Notes under the pieces: generated by a model
The model's input: the letters and a program-made list of their open reading frames with translations, nothing else
Databases searched by the model: none
Told to the model about the DNA's origin: nothing
Part shown: positions 18,873 through 28,115 of the stretch, one piece after another
Layout of the letters: each line of letters starts with the position of its first letter
Position numbering within the stretch: the stretch's first letter is position 1
Program-made: the position numbers and the translations under genes
Source of the DNA: Burkholderiales bacterium UBA4657
GTDB taxonomy: Bacteria; Pseudomonadota; Gammaproteobacteria; Burkholderiales; Burkholderiaceae_E
NCBI GenBank assembly: GCA_002405475.1
Contig: DHLX01000018.1
Location: 248,001 to 312,000 of the forward strand
Direction of reading: 5' to 3'
DNA: 64,000 nucleotides

Positions 18873-20360
18873 TTAATCACGTGTTGCGCGCACGACTTCT
18901 TCGGGCGCAGTCACACCAGCGTCGATCCAGCGTTGTCCATCGGCGCGCATCGTCACCATCCCTCGTTCAGCCGCGCGCTGACGTATTTCAGGCTCACTGC
19001 CGCCGTTGTGTATCAGGCGCTGAATGGCTTCATCCACCAGCAGCAATTCATAAATGCCGGTGCGCCCCTGATACCCGGTATAACCGCAATGTTCGCAACC
19101 CACGGCGTGATATACCAGCCTGCCATCGACGGTTTCCGGCTTGCGGCAATGTGTACAGAGCTTGCGTACCAGACGTTGCGCCAGCACGCCGAGTAAACTG
19201 GAGGACAGCAGGAATGGTTCTATACCCATGTCGATCAATCGCGTCACGGCACTGGCAGCATCGTTGGTATGCAGGGTAGCCAGCACCAGATGACCGGTGA
19301 GCGAGGCTTGCACCGCAATTTGTGCTGTTTCCAGATCACGAATTTCGCCGATCATGATAACGTCCGGGTCCTGGCGCAACAGGGCGCGCAAGGCACGTGC
19401 AAACGTCATGTCAATTTTCGGGTTGACCTGGGTTTGGCCAACGCCGGGCAGTTCGTATTCAATCGGGTCTTCCACTGTCAGGATATTCATGCTGCGCGCA
19501 TCGAGTCGTTGCAGCGCTGCATACAGCGTCGTGGTTTTACCCGAGCCGGTGGGGCCCGTGACCAGCAAAATACCGTGCGGCTGGCGTATCAGGCCGTCCA
19601 CGCCGTCCATGCAGGCCTGGCTCATACCCAGGCTACTAAGCGTGAGCTGTCCGGCTGCCTTGTCGAGCAGGCGCAGCACCGCACGCTCGCCGAAACCCGT
19701 GGGCAAGGTCGAGACCCGCACATCCAGTGGTTTGCCGCCTACCTTGAGCGTAATGCGACCGTCCTGCGGCAAGCGTTTTTCGGCAATATCGAGCTGCGCC
19801 ATGATTTTAATGCGGCTGATAAGCGCGGCATGCAGACCTTTTTTGGGCCGCACTACATCACGCAGGCTGCCGTCAATGCGAAAGCGTACCACCGAGGCCT
19901 GTTCAAATGGCTCTATGTGAATATCGCTGGCGCCATCGCGCGCCGCCTGGGTCAGCAGCGCGTTGATCATGCGAATAATCGGCGCATCATCTTCAACGTC
20001 GAGCAGGTCTTCAATAGCTTGCGTTTCCTGCATTACACGCGACAAGTCGAGATCGGCCTCAATTTCACCAGCCACCGTCACTGCGCCTTCAGCCTGGGCA
20101 TAGACACGGTGCCAGGCCGGCTCCAGCTCGAATTCACTGACCCAGAGCGGCGCCAGTCTACCGAAGTACCGACCCACTTCGGCCAAGGCGTCGGGGTCGG
20201 TTTTGTCGCAGATCAAGACTTGCAGACCCATGCTGGAATGGTGCGTCAATACCAGTCGCGCATCACGGGCATAGGCATAGGGCAGGGCGCGGGCGACACC
20301 TGAATCAATCGCAAGGGTTTCTGTTACCTGAGGGGGAGCGTTCGTAATTACATCACTCAT
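18873..20360 (-). CDS. gspE: Type II secretion ATPase GspE
   Basis: 495 residues from the ATG at 20360; a TTG six bases upstream is possible. An N-terminal GspL-binding part is followed by the ATPase domain with Walker A GPTGSGKTTT, the Asp box near LRALLRQDPDVIMIGEIRD, the His box around TGHLVLATLHTND, and a four-cysteine zinc motif (CTHC ... CEHC). GspE powers pseudopilus assembly at the inner membrane. The start lies 11 bases after gspD. Confidence 0.95.
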   Translation of the reverse strand: MSDVITNAPPQVTETLAIDSGVARALPYAYARDARLVLTHHSSMGLQVLICDKTDPDALAEVGRYFGRLAPLWVSEFELEPAWHRVYAQAEGAVTVAGEIEADLDLSRVMQETQAIEDLLDVEDDAPIIRMINALLTQAARDGASDIHIEPFEQASVVRFRIDGSLRDVVRPKKGLHAALISRIKIMAQLDIAEKRLPQDGRITLKVGGKPLDVRVSTLPTGFGERAVLRLLDKAAGQLTLSSLGMSQACMDGVDGLIRQPHGILLVTGPTGSGKTTTLYAALQRLDARSMNILTVEDPIEYELPGVGQTQVNPKIDMTFARALRALLRQDPDVIMIGEIRDLETAQIAVQASLTGHLVLATLHTNDAASAVTRLIDMGIEPFLLSSSLLGVLAQRLVRKLCTHCRKPETVDGRLVYHAVGCEHCGYTGYQGRTGIYELLLVDEAIQRLIHNGGSEPEIRQRAAERGMVTMRADGQRWIDAGVTAPEEVVRATRD

Positions 20361-20371
20361 GAACAAGGCAT

Positions 20372-22600
20372 TCAGGGTTTGGGTTGTGAAGTCGCTGGTT
20401 CGCTACGCTGAGGCAATTCGCGCTCCATGACCAGAGGTTTATTGGGTGGTACCGTATTTTTCTCATTCAGTAGCGCAGGCTTGGGTGCAGTGTAATCTGG
20501 CAAGGCCCAGTTTTCAGGCGGTTTCGATTCGCTACTGAGGGCGCGCATATACTCATAGCGGTCAATAACGACACTGCCAGTGGCGTTAGCATCGCGAATC
20601 ACCACGGGGCGCAGGAAAACCATCAGATTGGTCTTGTTCTGTTTGCGTGAATCATAGCGAAACAGGTTGCCAAAGAACGGAACATCGCCTAGCCCAGGCA
20701 CTTTGTCCTGCGAATTGCTGGAGCGGTCTTCAATCAGGCCGCCCAGCACAATAATCTGACCATCATCGACCACGACGTTCGACTCGATCGAACGTTTATT
20801 GGTAATGATGCCGGCCGACAGGCTGCGGTCAACGACGCTCGAGACTTCCTGGAATACTTGCAGTTTGACCGTGCCACCGTCCGACACCTGCGGCTTGACA
20901 CGCAAGGTAATGCCGACATCCCTGCGTTCGATGGTCTGGAATGGATTGACCGCGGCAGCACCACTACTGGCCCCGGTATTGGTGAACTGGCCGGTAATGA
21001 AAGGCACGTTCTGACCGACAACAATTTTCGCTTCTTCGTTATCGAGCGTCAGCAGATTCGGTGTCGACAAAATATTGGCGTTACCCTGGGTTTCCAGTGC
21101 GCGTGCCAGAAAGCCCAGGTTATTGACTTCCCTGCCGGCAATATTGAGCTTTTTGCCCACAATGCCGAGTGAAAAGCCGTTGCCCAGCGTGGTAGGATTG
21201 GCGGCGACAGATAACAGATTACTGCCCGGCCCGCCCAGTACCTGACCGCCGACGATGGTGGCGCTGCCCGAGGTGCCGCCCGAGAACCATTGCACACCAA
21301 ATTCAGCCGCCTTGTCAGCCGACACTTCGACAATCAGCGATTCGATAAAGACTTGCGCGCGTCGAACGTCGAGTTTTTCGATGATCTCGCGCAGACTGCG
21401 ATAGACCGGCTCGGGCGCATTGATAATGAGTGAATTGGTGGACGGGTCGGCCTGAATCATGCCAGACGGCCCGCTGGCGGGAGCCAGCGCCTGGGCGCTG
21501 TTACTGTCTGTGCCACTACCTGAAGGAACATTGTTGCGTGCTGATGACAGTTGAGTATTGCCGCCACTGCTGGCTGTTGCCGTTATCGCGGCGGCTTCAC
21601 CACTGATAATGGCACGCAGGGTCTGGGCCAGCCGGGTGGCTTCGGCGTTTTTCAGATACACCACCCAGATATTGCCGCCGAGTTGTGTCGGTTGATCGAG
21701 GCGGTTGATTAAAGAGCGTGCCAGGTCGGCGCGTGCCCGGCTGGCAGCGCGCAGCAAGATGCTATTGGTACGCGGCTCGGCCAGCAGTACCACACGCTGA
21801 CCGGCATCAATGCTGCCCCCCCTTCCTGCATCGTCAAGCAGGCGATTGACCATGGTCGCCACATCAATCGCGACTCCGTGACGCAAGGCGATTACATCAA
21901 GATCAAGCGCTGCCGGAACATCAAGGGTGCTGACTAATCGTGTCAGGCGTTGTATATTTTCTGCGTAATCAGTGATGATGAGGGAGTTGTTCGCACCGTA
22001 GGCCGAGATAGTATTGTTCGGTGAAATCAGTGGTCGCAATATGGGTACCAGATTTGTCGCTGACTCATGGTTCAGACGAAAAATCTGGGTAATGACCTGA
22101 TCGCCACGTACCTGGGTGTCACCGACCCCGACCTGCCCGCCCTGTAATTTGGCGTCAGCCTCAGGCACCACGCGCACATCGCGACCATTTGCAACCAGGG
22201 CAAAACCCTGCAATCGCAGGGCTGACAATAACAGCCGGTAAGCTTCCTCGCGTGTTACCGGGTTGACCGTGGACAAGGTAATCTGACCGCGGACACGAGG
22301 GTCGATGACGATGGTGCGGTTAAACATGGCTCCTACAGCGCCGACTACCGAATGAATATCTGCGTTGACAAAATTAAGCGTCACTTGCTGGCTGTTGGCA
22401 ACGGGTTTGATTTCCAGCGTACTGTCAGCTGCTGCCGAAGTACTGGCGGCAGATGGCGAGGAGGGCGACAAAGCAGGCGCCTGAGCATGGGCAAGCAGCG
22501 GCCAGCCCACGCAAGCGGCTACGGTCACCCTTAACCACACGCGCCGGATTAGGCTTGGGGAAGGCCGAGCCAGACTGTCCGAGTGAATAATTGCTTTCAT
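20372..22600 (-). CDS. gspD: Type II secretion outer-membrane secretin GspD
   Basis: 742 residues from the ATG at 22600, which overlaps the gspN stop (ATGA). The signal peptide ends near WPLLAHAQA (about residue 40). N0-N3 domains follow (STVNPVTREEAYRLLLSALR belongs to N0/N1), with a Ser/Gly-rich loop in N3. The C-terminal secretin domain includes VPFITGQFTN and VPGLGDVPFFGNLFR, the gate and barrel signature. The C-terminal tail (PPENWALPDYTAP onward) resembles an S-domain and may need a pilotin. It forms the outer-membrane channel. Confidence 0.95.
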   Translation of the reverse strand: MKAIIHSDSLARPSPSLIRRVWLRVTVAACVGWPLLAHAQAPALSPSSPSAASTSAAADSTLEIKPVANSQQVTLNFVNADIHSVVGAVGAMFNRTIVIDPRVRGQITLSTVNPVTREEAYRLLLSALRLQGFALVANGRDVRVVPEADAKLQGGQVGVGDTQVRGDQVITQIFRLNHESATNLVPILRPLISPNNTISAYGANNSLIITDYAENIQRLTRLVSTLDVPAALDLDVIALRHGVAIDVATMVNRLLDDAGRGGSIDAGQRVVLLAEPRTNSILLRAASRARADLARSLINRLDQPTQLGGNIWVVYLKNAEATRLAQTLRAIISGEAAAITATASSGGNTQLSSARNNVPSGSGTDSNSAQALAPASGPSGMIQADPSTNSLIINAPEPVYRSLREIIEKLDVRRAQVFIESLIVEVSADKAAEFGVQWFSGGTSGSATIVGGQVLGGPGSNLLSVAANPTTLGNGFSLGIVGKKLNIAGREVNNLGFLARALETQGNANILSTPNLLTLDNEEAKIVVGQNVPFITGQFTNTGASSGAAAVNPFQTIERRDVGITLRVKPQVSDGGTVKLQVFQEVSSVVDRSLSAGIITNKRSIESNVVVDDGQIIVLGGLIEDRSSNSQDKVPGLGDVPFFGNLFRYDSRKQNKTNLMVFLRPVVIRDANATGSVVIDRYEYMRALSSESKPPENWALPDYTAPKPALLNEKNTVPPNKPLVMERELPQRSEPATSQPKP

Positions 22601-23373
22601 CTTTGTTCCATGTTCCATTGTACTGAACCATCGGGCTGTTGCCGACCCAGCCAGGTCAATAAAGGTGCTAAAGCTTCACGTTGTGGCGGTTCTGCCTGCG
22701 CCATGCCGTTCATTTTCCAGCGACCCTGATTCCACTGACCCTTGCCACTCAAAAACAGCGGGCCTGAATGACTGCTCAACTCCATCTGAACCTGGCGATT
22801 CTGAATGGACCATTGCACCCGATAGCTACCCAGGGGAGCGACCCGTGACAATACCGAGTGAGCATCGCGCCATTCCAGAACCCCCTGGGCACGCCACTGC
22901 CCCGACAGAAAACTGGCCTCGGTCCAGGACAAAAAAAGCATCCCTCCTGGTTTGAGGCTGTTGAAGGGAGCCCCGGTCGCTTCCAACACCTCGGCGGGCA
23001 AAGAGACGGTGCCTGGCGTTAGTCGCAGTCCGTCCCAGCCTGGCTGTAGCGAAAAGGCCTGTGGTACCAAAGTTTCACCGCGAAATCTGACTTCCATGAT
23101 CGGCGGAAACCAGTCCTTTGCTACCACTTGCCATTCCAACTCACCCGGTAACAGCGCTGCGCGGGCGACCTCTGTTTGACCGCCTGAATGCAGGGCCAGA
23201 CGCGTGCGCCCGTGCCAGAGACTGCCCTGGCTGTCCAGTGCCAATACCCGACCCTGGCTCAGCCGTTCCAGTGGCTCTGTCAGGAAAGACGCTGGCAAAA
23301 AAAACACGGCACCTACTGCTGCGCAAAATAGTAGCAGGGCAAGGCAGGCCAGCACAGAAAAAAAACGCTTCAA
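22597..23373 (-). CDS. gspN: Type II secretion protein GspN
   Basis: 258 residues with one N-terminal membrane segment (about 5-28) and a periplasmic beta-rich body with GSLWHGRTRLALHSGG, characteristic of GspN. Not all secretion systems have this subunit and its role is not settled; it lies on the periplasmic side of the inner membrane. It overlaps gspM and gspD by four bases each, consistent with coupled translation. Confidence 0.85.
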   Translation of the reverse strand: MKRFFSVLACLALLLFCAAVGAVFFLPASFLTEPLERLSQGRVLALDSQGSLWHGRTRLALHSGGQTEVARAALLPGELEWQVVAKDWFPPIMEVRFRGETLVPQAFSLQPGWDGLRLTPGTVSLPAEVLEATGAPFNSLKPGGMLFLSWTEASFLSGQWRAQGVLEWRDAHSVLSRVAPLGSYRVQWSIQNRQVQMELSSHSGPLFLSGKGQWNQGRWKMNGMAQAEPPQREALAPLLTWLGRQQPDGSVQWNMEQR

Positions 23374-23870
23374 CGCCGGTCCTTGGTGGTATCTTGATTA
23401 CTGCGCTGAAATACCAGCTCGACATTGACCCGGCCCGACCCCTGCCAGCTGATACTGGCGCTTTCCAGTCGAGTCTCCAGGCTACTTCGGCTTTCAACTA
23501 TCCAGGCAAGCACACGCCCGTAGTCAACCTGGCTTAACTTTACCCTCACCCGTTCTTCGTCAATTCTTTCTGCAGATTTGGCGTCAAAGCCCGCTGTGGT
23601 CAAACTGGCGCTCAGACTGTCGAGCCCATCACTTTTGCCAACGCGGCGGTATGGGTTGCCTTGTGCCGCTAATCCGGCCAGTTCCGAAGCTTGCAGACGC
23701 AAGGCCGGTAGCTGTTGAGCAAGACGCGCGCGGCCGTTTAGGGCAGGTTCAAGCGCGACCCACCAGAGCAGGGCTAAAAACACGACCAGACCGGCTGCCA
23801 GCACCAGTTGTCGCTCACGCGAATTCAGGGCAGAAAAACGTTCCAGACCCGCCAGCCACCAGGCTTTCAT
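23370..23870 (-). CDS. gspM: Type II secretion protein GspM
   Basis: 166 residues. A short cytoplasmic start is followed by a membrane helix (about 22-42, LVLAAGLVVFLALLWWVAL), a coiled stretch and a small ferredoxin-like periplasmic domain (about 85-155). This matches GspM, which binds and stabilises GspL. It overlaps gspL upstream and gspN downstream by four bases. Confidence 0.85.
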   Translation of the reverse strand: MKAWWLAGLERFSALNSRERQLVLAAGLVVFLALLWWVALEPALNGRARLAQQLPALRLQASELAGLAAQGNPYRRVGKSDGLDSLSASLTTAGFDAKSAERIDEERVRVKLSQVDYGRVLAWIVESRSSLETRLESASISWQGSGRVNVELVFQRSNQDTTKDRR

Positions 23871-25084
23871 GATGCCCTCCGCGACACAATGACCAGATTG
23901 CCCTCGGTGCGCACTTCCAGCTCACGCTGGCTTTGCAGTCGCTGTATCACCTCGACTGCGTTCTGTGTGGCGTGAAGTTCTGCTTTCAGTATTCCGTTTC
24001 GATAGTCCAGGCGTTTCAGCGGGGGCAGCGCCTGGGTACCGCTTGACAGTGTTGCTTGCGCCAGTGCCTGACTCAAGACCAGAAAATGATCATCGCCCTG
24101 TTGTCGACCCAGCTGACGCTTGGCCATGAGCAAAGGCTCACCACGATCCGACATGCCGGGTAGCAGGGTCCTGAAGTCGGCACTCATCCGGGCGCGCAGT
24201 GCATTTGCTTCACGTTCCAGTTTCAGCCAATGCAAATTAAGCCCCAGAATACCCGCCAGCCCACAGGCTGCGGCGAAAAACATTGGCCAGCGCCATACAC
24301 GCTGCCAGTCTCCGGCAGGCGTGGCGTTGCGAGCAAACTCGCACTGAAACAGCGTCATGGCCGGGTCGGCCACCGCCGCATGGCGCCAGTTCCAGTCACT
24401 GGGTTCAAGAGCCTGACCCAGTTCATCCGTCCAGGCTTGGCACAGAGCCGGGCTGGCGCCTGCCAGACCAAGGCTGGTGCTGCTCTCGAGCGCCGGGCGC
24501 AACAATTGCAATTCAACTGGCAAATGCTGAGCGTCGGTCGTGAACGGCAACACGCCATCAGTGTGACGTATAAAGCCGCTGATTGAACCAGAGGCATTTT
24601 TTTGTCCCGGCATATCAAGAACAATAAACGGAACTACCGGTACCAGTAGCGCTTCGCTGATGCACACACTACGGCTTCCGGGCCAGCGCTGGCTAATATG
24701 CCGTGCCAGTCGCATCCAGGTTCGATCGACCACCGCTACTTCGCGTTCCCCTCCAGCATAGATCCCTGGTAGCAAGGCGAAATGACAGTCAGAGCTGTCG
24801 CTCATCAGTCGATCCTCCAGCAAGTTGGGTAGAACGCGTTGCAAAGCCGAGGCCTTGGCGCGCGGCAGCTTGACCTTGAGTAGTCGCACTACCCGGGCTG
24901 GCAGCACTATTTCCACCGTATCGGCTAGGGGCATATGCGCCAGTAACGCCGTTCCGGAATGGTTGAAACGTCTGGAAATGGTCGGGTCTTGTAACAGTAC
25001 ATAGTCGAATTCCCGTGTATCCAGCGACTCCATCCACTTGCTCGGGTCTGTCATGTCTGGCAGTTTGATTCTCAAATTCCTCAT
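23867..25084 (-). CDS. gspL: Type II secretion protein GspL
   Basis: 405 residues. The N-terminal 250 residues form the actin-like cytoplasmic domain that binds GspE (LLKVKLPRAKASALQRVLPN is a family segment). One membrane helix lies near 272-290, and a periplasmic domain ends with a ferredoxin-like fold near 330-405. It links the ATPase to the pseudopilus. It overlaps gspK and gspM by four bases each. Confidence 0.88.
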   Translation of the reverse strand: MRNLRIKLPDMTDPSKWMESLDTREFDYVLLQDPTISRRFNHSGTALLAHMPLADTVEIVLPARVVRLLKVKLPRAKASALQRVLPNLLEDRLMSDSSDCHFALLPGIYAGGEREVAVVDRTWMRLARHISQRWPGSRSVCISEALLVPVVPFIVLDMPGQKNASGSISGFIRHTDGVLPFTTDAQHLPVELQLLRPALESSTSLGLAGASPALCQAWTDELGQALEPSDWNWRHAAVADPAMTLFQCEFARNATPAGDWQRVWRWPMFFAAACGLAGILGLNLHWLKLEREANALRARMSADFRTLLPGMSDRGEPLLMAKRQLGRQQGDDHFLVLSQALAQATLSSGTQALPPLKRLDYRNGILKAELHATQNAVEVIQRLQSQRELEVRTEGNLVIVSRRAS

Positions 25085-26040
25085 AACTCACGCGACCACA
25101 ACAAATGCGGTTTATCTGATGACGCTGGTGCACGCCATACCAATGCTTCAACAGCGGTCAGGGCGCGCCCGTAGCGCACCCGTCCTTCAATCCGGAAATA
25201 TTCCGAGCGAACATCCACGTCTTTTAGCTTCGTCACCAGGCCGGATACCCGTGTTGCGGTTTCAATATCGCCCGTATTACGTAACTCGATCCGGTCGCGG
25301 GTGGCAGCCAAAGCCCGACACTGCGCCAGCGATAATGCCTCGATTCTCGCATACAGCACCTCGGCAGAGGCACTATTGGCATTAATTGCAGTGATGGGAG
25401 CATTATTCTGTTTGGGCAAAATCGCCACATGTGCGGCAAAGCGTTCATGCTGTTCAGCGTTCCAGCCGGCCCGCTGCGCCAAATCAGGCCAGGTAACAAG
25501 CGGCAGTGTCTGGGCGGTTTGTGCTTGGGTGCCGCCTGGGTCCGGGCTACGATCCTGGCTTGAGAGCAGTGCCTCAGCCAGAGCTGGTATCAGGTCCGCT
25601 TCCAGTTGCAAGGCCTCGGCCAGACGTTCAAATTCGCTCACGGCGCGCTCATTGATTTTTCCGGCTTGAACCAGATCCAGGGCATTGAGTTTGCCGGATT
25701 CGTCGTGGATACGACCCGAGACAAAGGCTTCGCGGCTGTCATTGCCTTCGCCATCGGCAATACGGGTTTCGGCCAGAGCGACAGCCCAGGCTTCATTCGG
25801 GTGGTCATAGGCGGCGCGCCCGGGCAGGTTCAGGTCTTCCCACAACACCAGTCGCGCCCAGTCAATGGCCGACAGTGCCAATGCACGCGCCTGCGCCAGG
25901 GCAAGGCGATTTTCCACGGCGCGCAACTGCACCTGCTGGCGCCACAACATGCCACTGACGGCCAGAGTGGCAATGGTGACAATCAGTAAAGCCATGATTA
26001 CCGCCACCCCTTGCTGCTGGCGCCCCAGGCGCGGCTTCAT
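25081..26040 (-). CDS. gspK: Type II secretion minor pseudopilin GspK
   Basis: About 319 residues from the ATG at 26040, which overlaps the gspJ stop; the longer frame upstream is within gspJ. The N-terminus has the prepilin-like helix GVAVIMALLIVTIATLAV. The Glu at position 5 found in other pseudopilins is absent, as expected for GspK. The large inserted domain (about 110-260) with SSQDRSPDP matches GspK. It caps the pseudopilus tip with GspI and GspJ. Confidence 0.9.
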   Translation of the reverse strand: MKPRLGRQQQGVAVIMALLIVTIATLAVSGMLWRQQVQLRAVENRLALAQARALALSAIDWARLVLWEDLNLPGRAAYDHPNEAWAVALAETRIADGEGNDSREAFVSGRIHDESGKLNALDLVQAGKINERAVSEFERLAEALQLEADLIPALAEALLSSQDRSPDPGGTQAQTAQTLPLVTWPDLAQRAGWNAEQHERFAAHVAILPKQNNAPITAINANSASAEVLYARIEALSLAQCRALAATRDRIELRNTGDIETATRVSGLVTKLKDVDVRSEYFRIEGRVRYGRALTAVEALVWRAPASSDKPHLLWSREL

Positions 26041-26672
26041 TCGCGCACCCCCCATTGGCGCACAAAGCGCTCATCCGTATTCAACTCCAGACTCAGTTGA
26101 ATACCGACCCGCTCGCTGCGCGTTCCCATGGCTTGCGCCTGGCTGATTCTTTGCACGGCACCCGCCTCTGCTGTCGCGAAACCAGTTTGTCCTGACACTT
26201 GCCACGACAGACTGCGAACATTCGACACCAGGGTTTGCGGTTCGAGCGATGACCACGCTTCGGGCTGGCTTTGCCAGCGCACGATCTCGGCCCGGGTATT
26301 GACAGACACGGCACGTCGTTGCAGTTGTCCTTCATCGATACTGTAGCGCACCAATTGCCAGCGTCCGGGACTGTCAGTACCAAACTGGTAGCGCAACACC
26401 TGCAGTTGCCCGGCAGCCAGTTGAACGCCGGGCAGCGAGGTTTGACTGCCGACATCGCGTGCGACCGAGCGCAAGTCGGCCTCCAACTGCTGGAATGCAG
26501 CCTGCAGGCCGCGCGATTGTTGTATGGCTTGTGACAGCGCTTCGCGGCTGCGCAAAATATTGTCCAGTCCACGCCAGGATAGAAGAGCCACCAGCGCCAG
26601 AATGGCAATAGCGACCAATAATTCGATCAGAGTAAAGCCCTTGGCCGATGGCAGTATTCTCATCCTGCTCAC
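26037..26672 (-). CDS. gspJ: Type II secretion minor pseudopilin GspJ
   Basis: 211 residues from a GTG at 26672 that overlaps the gspI stop (GTGA); an ATG three codons later (26663) is an alternative. The prepilin peptidase site KGFTLIELLVAIAILAL is near the N-terminus, followed by LLSWRGLDNIL, a hallmark of GspJ. It forms the pseudopilus tip with GspI and GspK. Confidence 0.9.
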   Translation of the reverse strand: MSRMRILPSAKGFTLIELLVAIAILALVALLSWRGLDNILRSREALSQAIQQSRGLQAAFQQLEADLRSVARDVGSQTSLPGVQLAAGQLQVLRYQFGTDSPGRWQLVRYSIDEGQLQRRAVSVNTRAEIVRWQSQPEAWSSLEPQTLVSNVRSLSWQVSGQTGFATAEAGAVQRISQAQAMGTRSERVGIQLSLELNTDERFVRQWGVRE

Positions 26673-27052
26673 CGGTTCGCCATAATCGTCGCCACAGACA
26701 AAACACGCTGGGCCCGACTCGCATCGGCATAGACTTGCAGCTCCACCCGGCGCATGTAGACGTTTGCGGTATTACGCACTTCTTCAACGCAATACAAAGG
26801 CAGACGTCCCTGGGGACAGTCAAAATTGCGCACCCCGTTGGGGGGGGCGACGCCGCCCAGACGTAGCTCGGCCAAACGATTTTCGACACTCCAGCTGGCA
26901 TAAAGTTTTTTTTGCAAAGCCTCACTGTTTTGGGTCAGAGCCGCTACGGCACGCAAACTGGCTCCCAGCGCCAGTGCCAAAATGGTCAGGGCAACCAGAA
27001 CCTCAATCAGGGTGAACCCGCGAGCCAGGCGCGGGGCTTTAGTCGTCAGCAC
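26669..27052 (-). CDS. gspI: Type II secretion minor pseudopilin GspI
   Basis: The frame is open upstream to 27250, but the family size (about 125 residues) and the prepilin motif RGFTLIEVLVALTILAL place the start close to 27052, a GTG overlapping the end of gspH by 14 bases. An ATG at 27100 is an alternative with a longer leader. The product is about 127 residues. It belongs to the pseudopilus tip. No clear ribosome site precedes the GTG, so translation may rely on coupling to gspH. Confidence 0.85.
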   Translation of the reverse strand: MLTTKAPRLARGFTLIEVLVALTILALALGASLRAVAALTQNSEALQKKLYASWSVENRLAELRLGGVAPPNGVRNFDCPQGRLPLYCVEEVRNTANVYMRRVELQVYADASRAQRVLSVATIMANR

Positions 27053-27509
27053 TGAAATTCCCCAAGCCGTCACCGCGCACCGTGGCGCGCCATTCGCCAT
27101 GCAGCAGTTCCAGACGAAACGGGTCGCCGCCGCCGCTACGCTCCAGCGCCAATTGCAAACGCCCTGAATCAGATGATAGTGACAAAGCGGTGCCGGTACG
27201 CAGTTGCATCGGCAGCACGACCCAGCCACGTGCGCGCAGCACCTGGTCATCAGTAATCAGACTAAGTCGCGCGCCCTCTCGGCGCAAAAAACGGTAACCC
27301 TGGTCATCGGCTTCCCAGATAATCGTTTGACCGGTGAGCTGTACTTCGTCATAAGCTAGCGCCCATAACTGGGCTAGCCGTTCGGCTTCGGTACGCAGGG
27401 TTTTTTCGCCGCCAGGAAAAGCACTGACTACAGTGACAGCCAGCACCACGCCCACTAGCGCCAGCACCAGCACCAGTTCAATCAGCGTAAATCCGCCCAG
27501 GCGTCGCAT
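27039..27509 (-). CDS. gspH: Type II secretion minor pseudopilin GspH
   Basis: 156 residues from the ATG at 27509, four bases past the gspG stop; the longer frame upstream lies in gspG. The leader is very short (MRRLGG) and is followed by FTLIELVLVLALVGVV, a standard prepilin peptidase site. The remaining beta-rich domain fits GspH, which connects the tip complex with the GspG filament. Confidence 0.9.
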   Translation of the reverse strand: MRRLGGFTLIELVLVLALVGVVLAVTVVSAFPGGEKTLRTEAERLAQLWALAYDEVQLTGQTIIWEADDQGYRFLRREGARLSLITDDQVLRARGWVVLPMQLRTGTALSLSSDSGRLQLALERSGGGDPFRLELLHGEWRATVRGDGLGNFSADD

Positions 27510-27513
27510 CGGC

Positions 27514-27978
27514 TTACAAATCCCAGGAACCGATATCCGCATCAAATTCGTTACCCCCCGGCTTGCCATCGGCCCCCAGGGAATACACTTCCATATCATG
27601 ACGCAGCCCGGGGTTGGCGTATTGATACGGATTTTTCCAGGGGTCGTTCGGCATTTTGCTCAAATACCCCCCGCTGCGCCAGCTAGTCGGCACCGGGGCT
27701 GCGCTGGGTTTGCTGACCAGCGCCTGCAAACCCTGTTCCTGAGTCGGGTAGCGGCCATTATCCAGACGATAAAGATTGAGCGCCTGCATGATTTGAGCAA
27801 TATCCTGTCTGGCGGCCGTGACCCGCGCGTCATCTGCACGACCGACCACCTTTGGCACCACCAGCGCTGCCAGTATGCCCAGAATGACAATCACCACCAT
27901 AATTTCTATCAGTGTGAAACCGCGCGGCTGATGCCTGGGTTTTATGCGGTACGGCGGGTGTGCTGAAGAATTTATCAT
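27514..27978 (-). CDS. gspG: Type II secretion major pseudopilin GspG
   Basis: 154 residues. A positively charged leader (IKPRHQPRG) precedes FTLIEIMVVIVILGILAA, the prepilin peptidase site and helix. The conserved GspG body follows: RYPTQEQGLQAL, DPWKNPYQY and SLGADGKPGG near the end (calcium-binding loop region). It is the main filament subunit and the first gene of the operon. A GAGGG ribosome site lies about six bases upstream of the ATG. Confidence 0.95.
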   Translation of the reverse strand: MINSSAHPPYRIKPRHQPRGFTLIEIMVVIVILGILAALVVPKVVGRADDARVTAARQDIAQIMQALNLYRLDNGRYPTQEQGLQALVSKPSAAPVPTSWRSGGYLSKMPNDPWKNPYQYANPGLRHDMEVYSLGADGKPGGNEFDADIGSWDL

Positions 27979-28115
27979 TGAATGACCCTCTGAGAGAGAT
28001 TAAGCAAAAGTAAACCCCACATTGAATGTGGAGTTCGGCTTATCGGATTATCACACGATAAACGGAGCCAGCATACAGATAACACTGCTGGGAAAAATGG
28101 CACCGGGCAGGATGG
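27979..28115 (-). promoter_or_regulatory. Upstream region of the secretion operon, with two inverted repeats
   Basis: Between gspG and the transposase remnant. On the minus strand there is an extended -10-like TGTGATAAT (plus-strand 28047-28055), although no good -35 is evident. Two palindromes are present: 28017-28031 (seven-base arms around one base) and 28048-28061 (TTATC arms, four-base spacer). The second overlaps the putative -10, as an operator would. The call is tentative. Confidence 0.35.
28017..28031. repeat. Perfect inverted repeat upstream of gspG
   Basis: CCACATT-G-AATGTGG, two perfect seven-base arms with one central base, about 40-50 bases upstream of the gspG start. It could be a repressor or activator site, or a hairpin in the mRNA leader. 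Confidence 0.5.

Noticed and set aside
17546..28040. Similar GAGTTCGG(G)CTTAT words near 17551 and 28031, at both ends of the secretion operon
   Set aside because: The match is about 12-13 bases with a gap and the flanking bases differ, so chance cannot be excluded.
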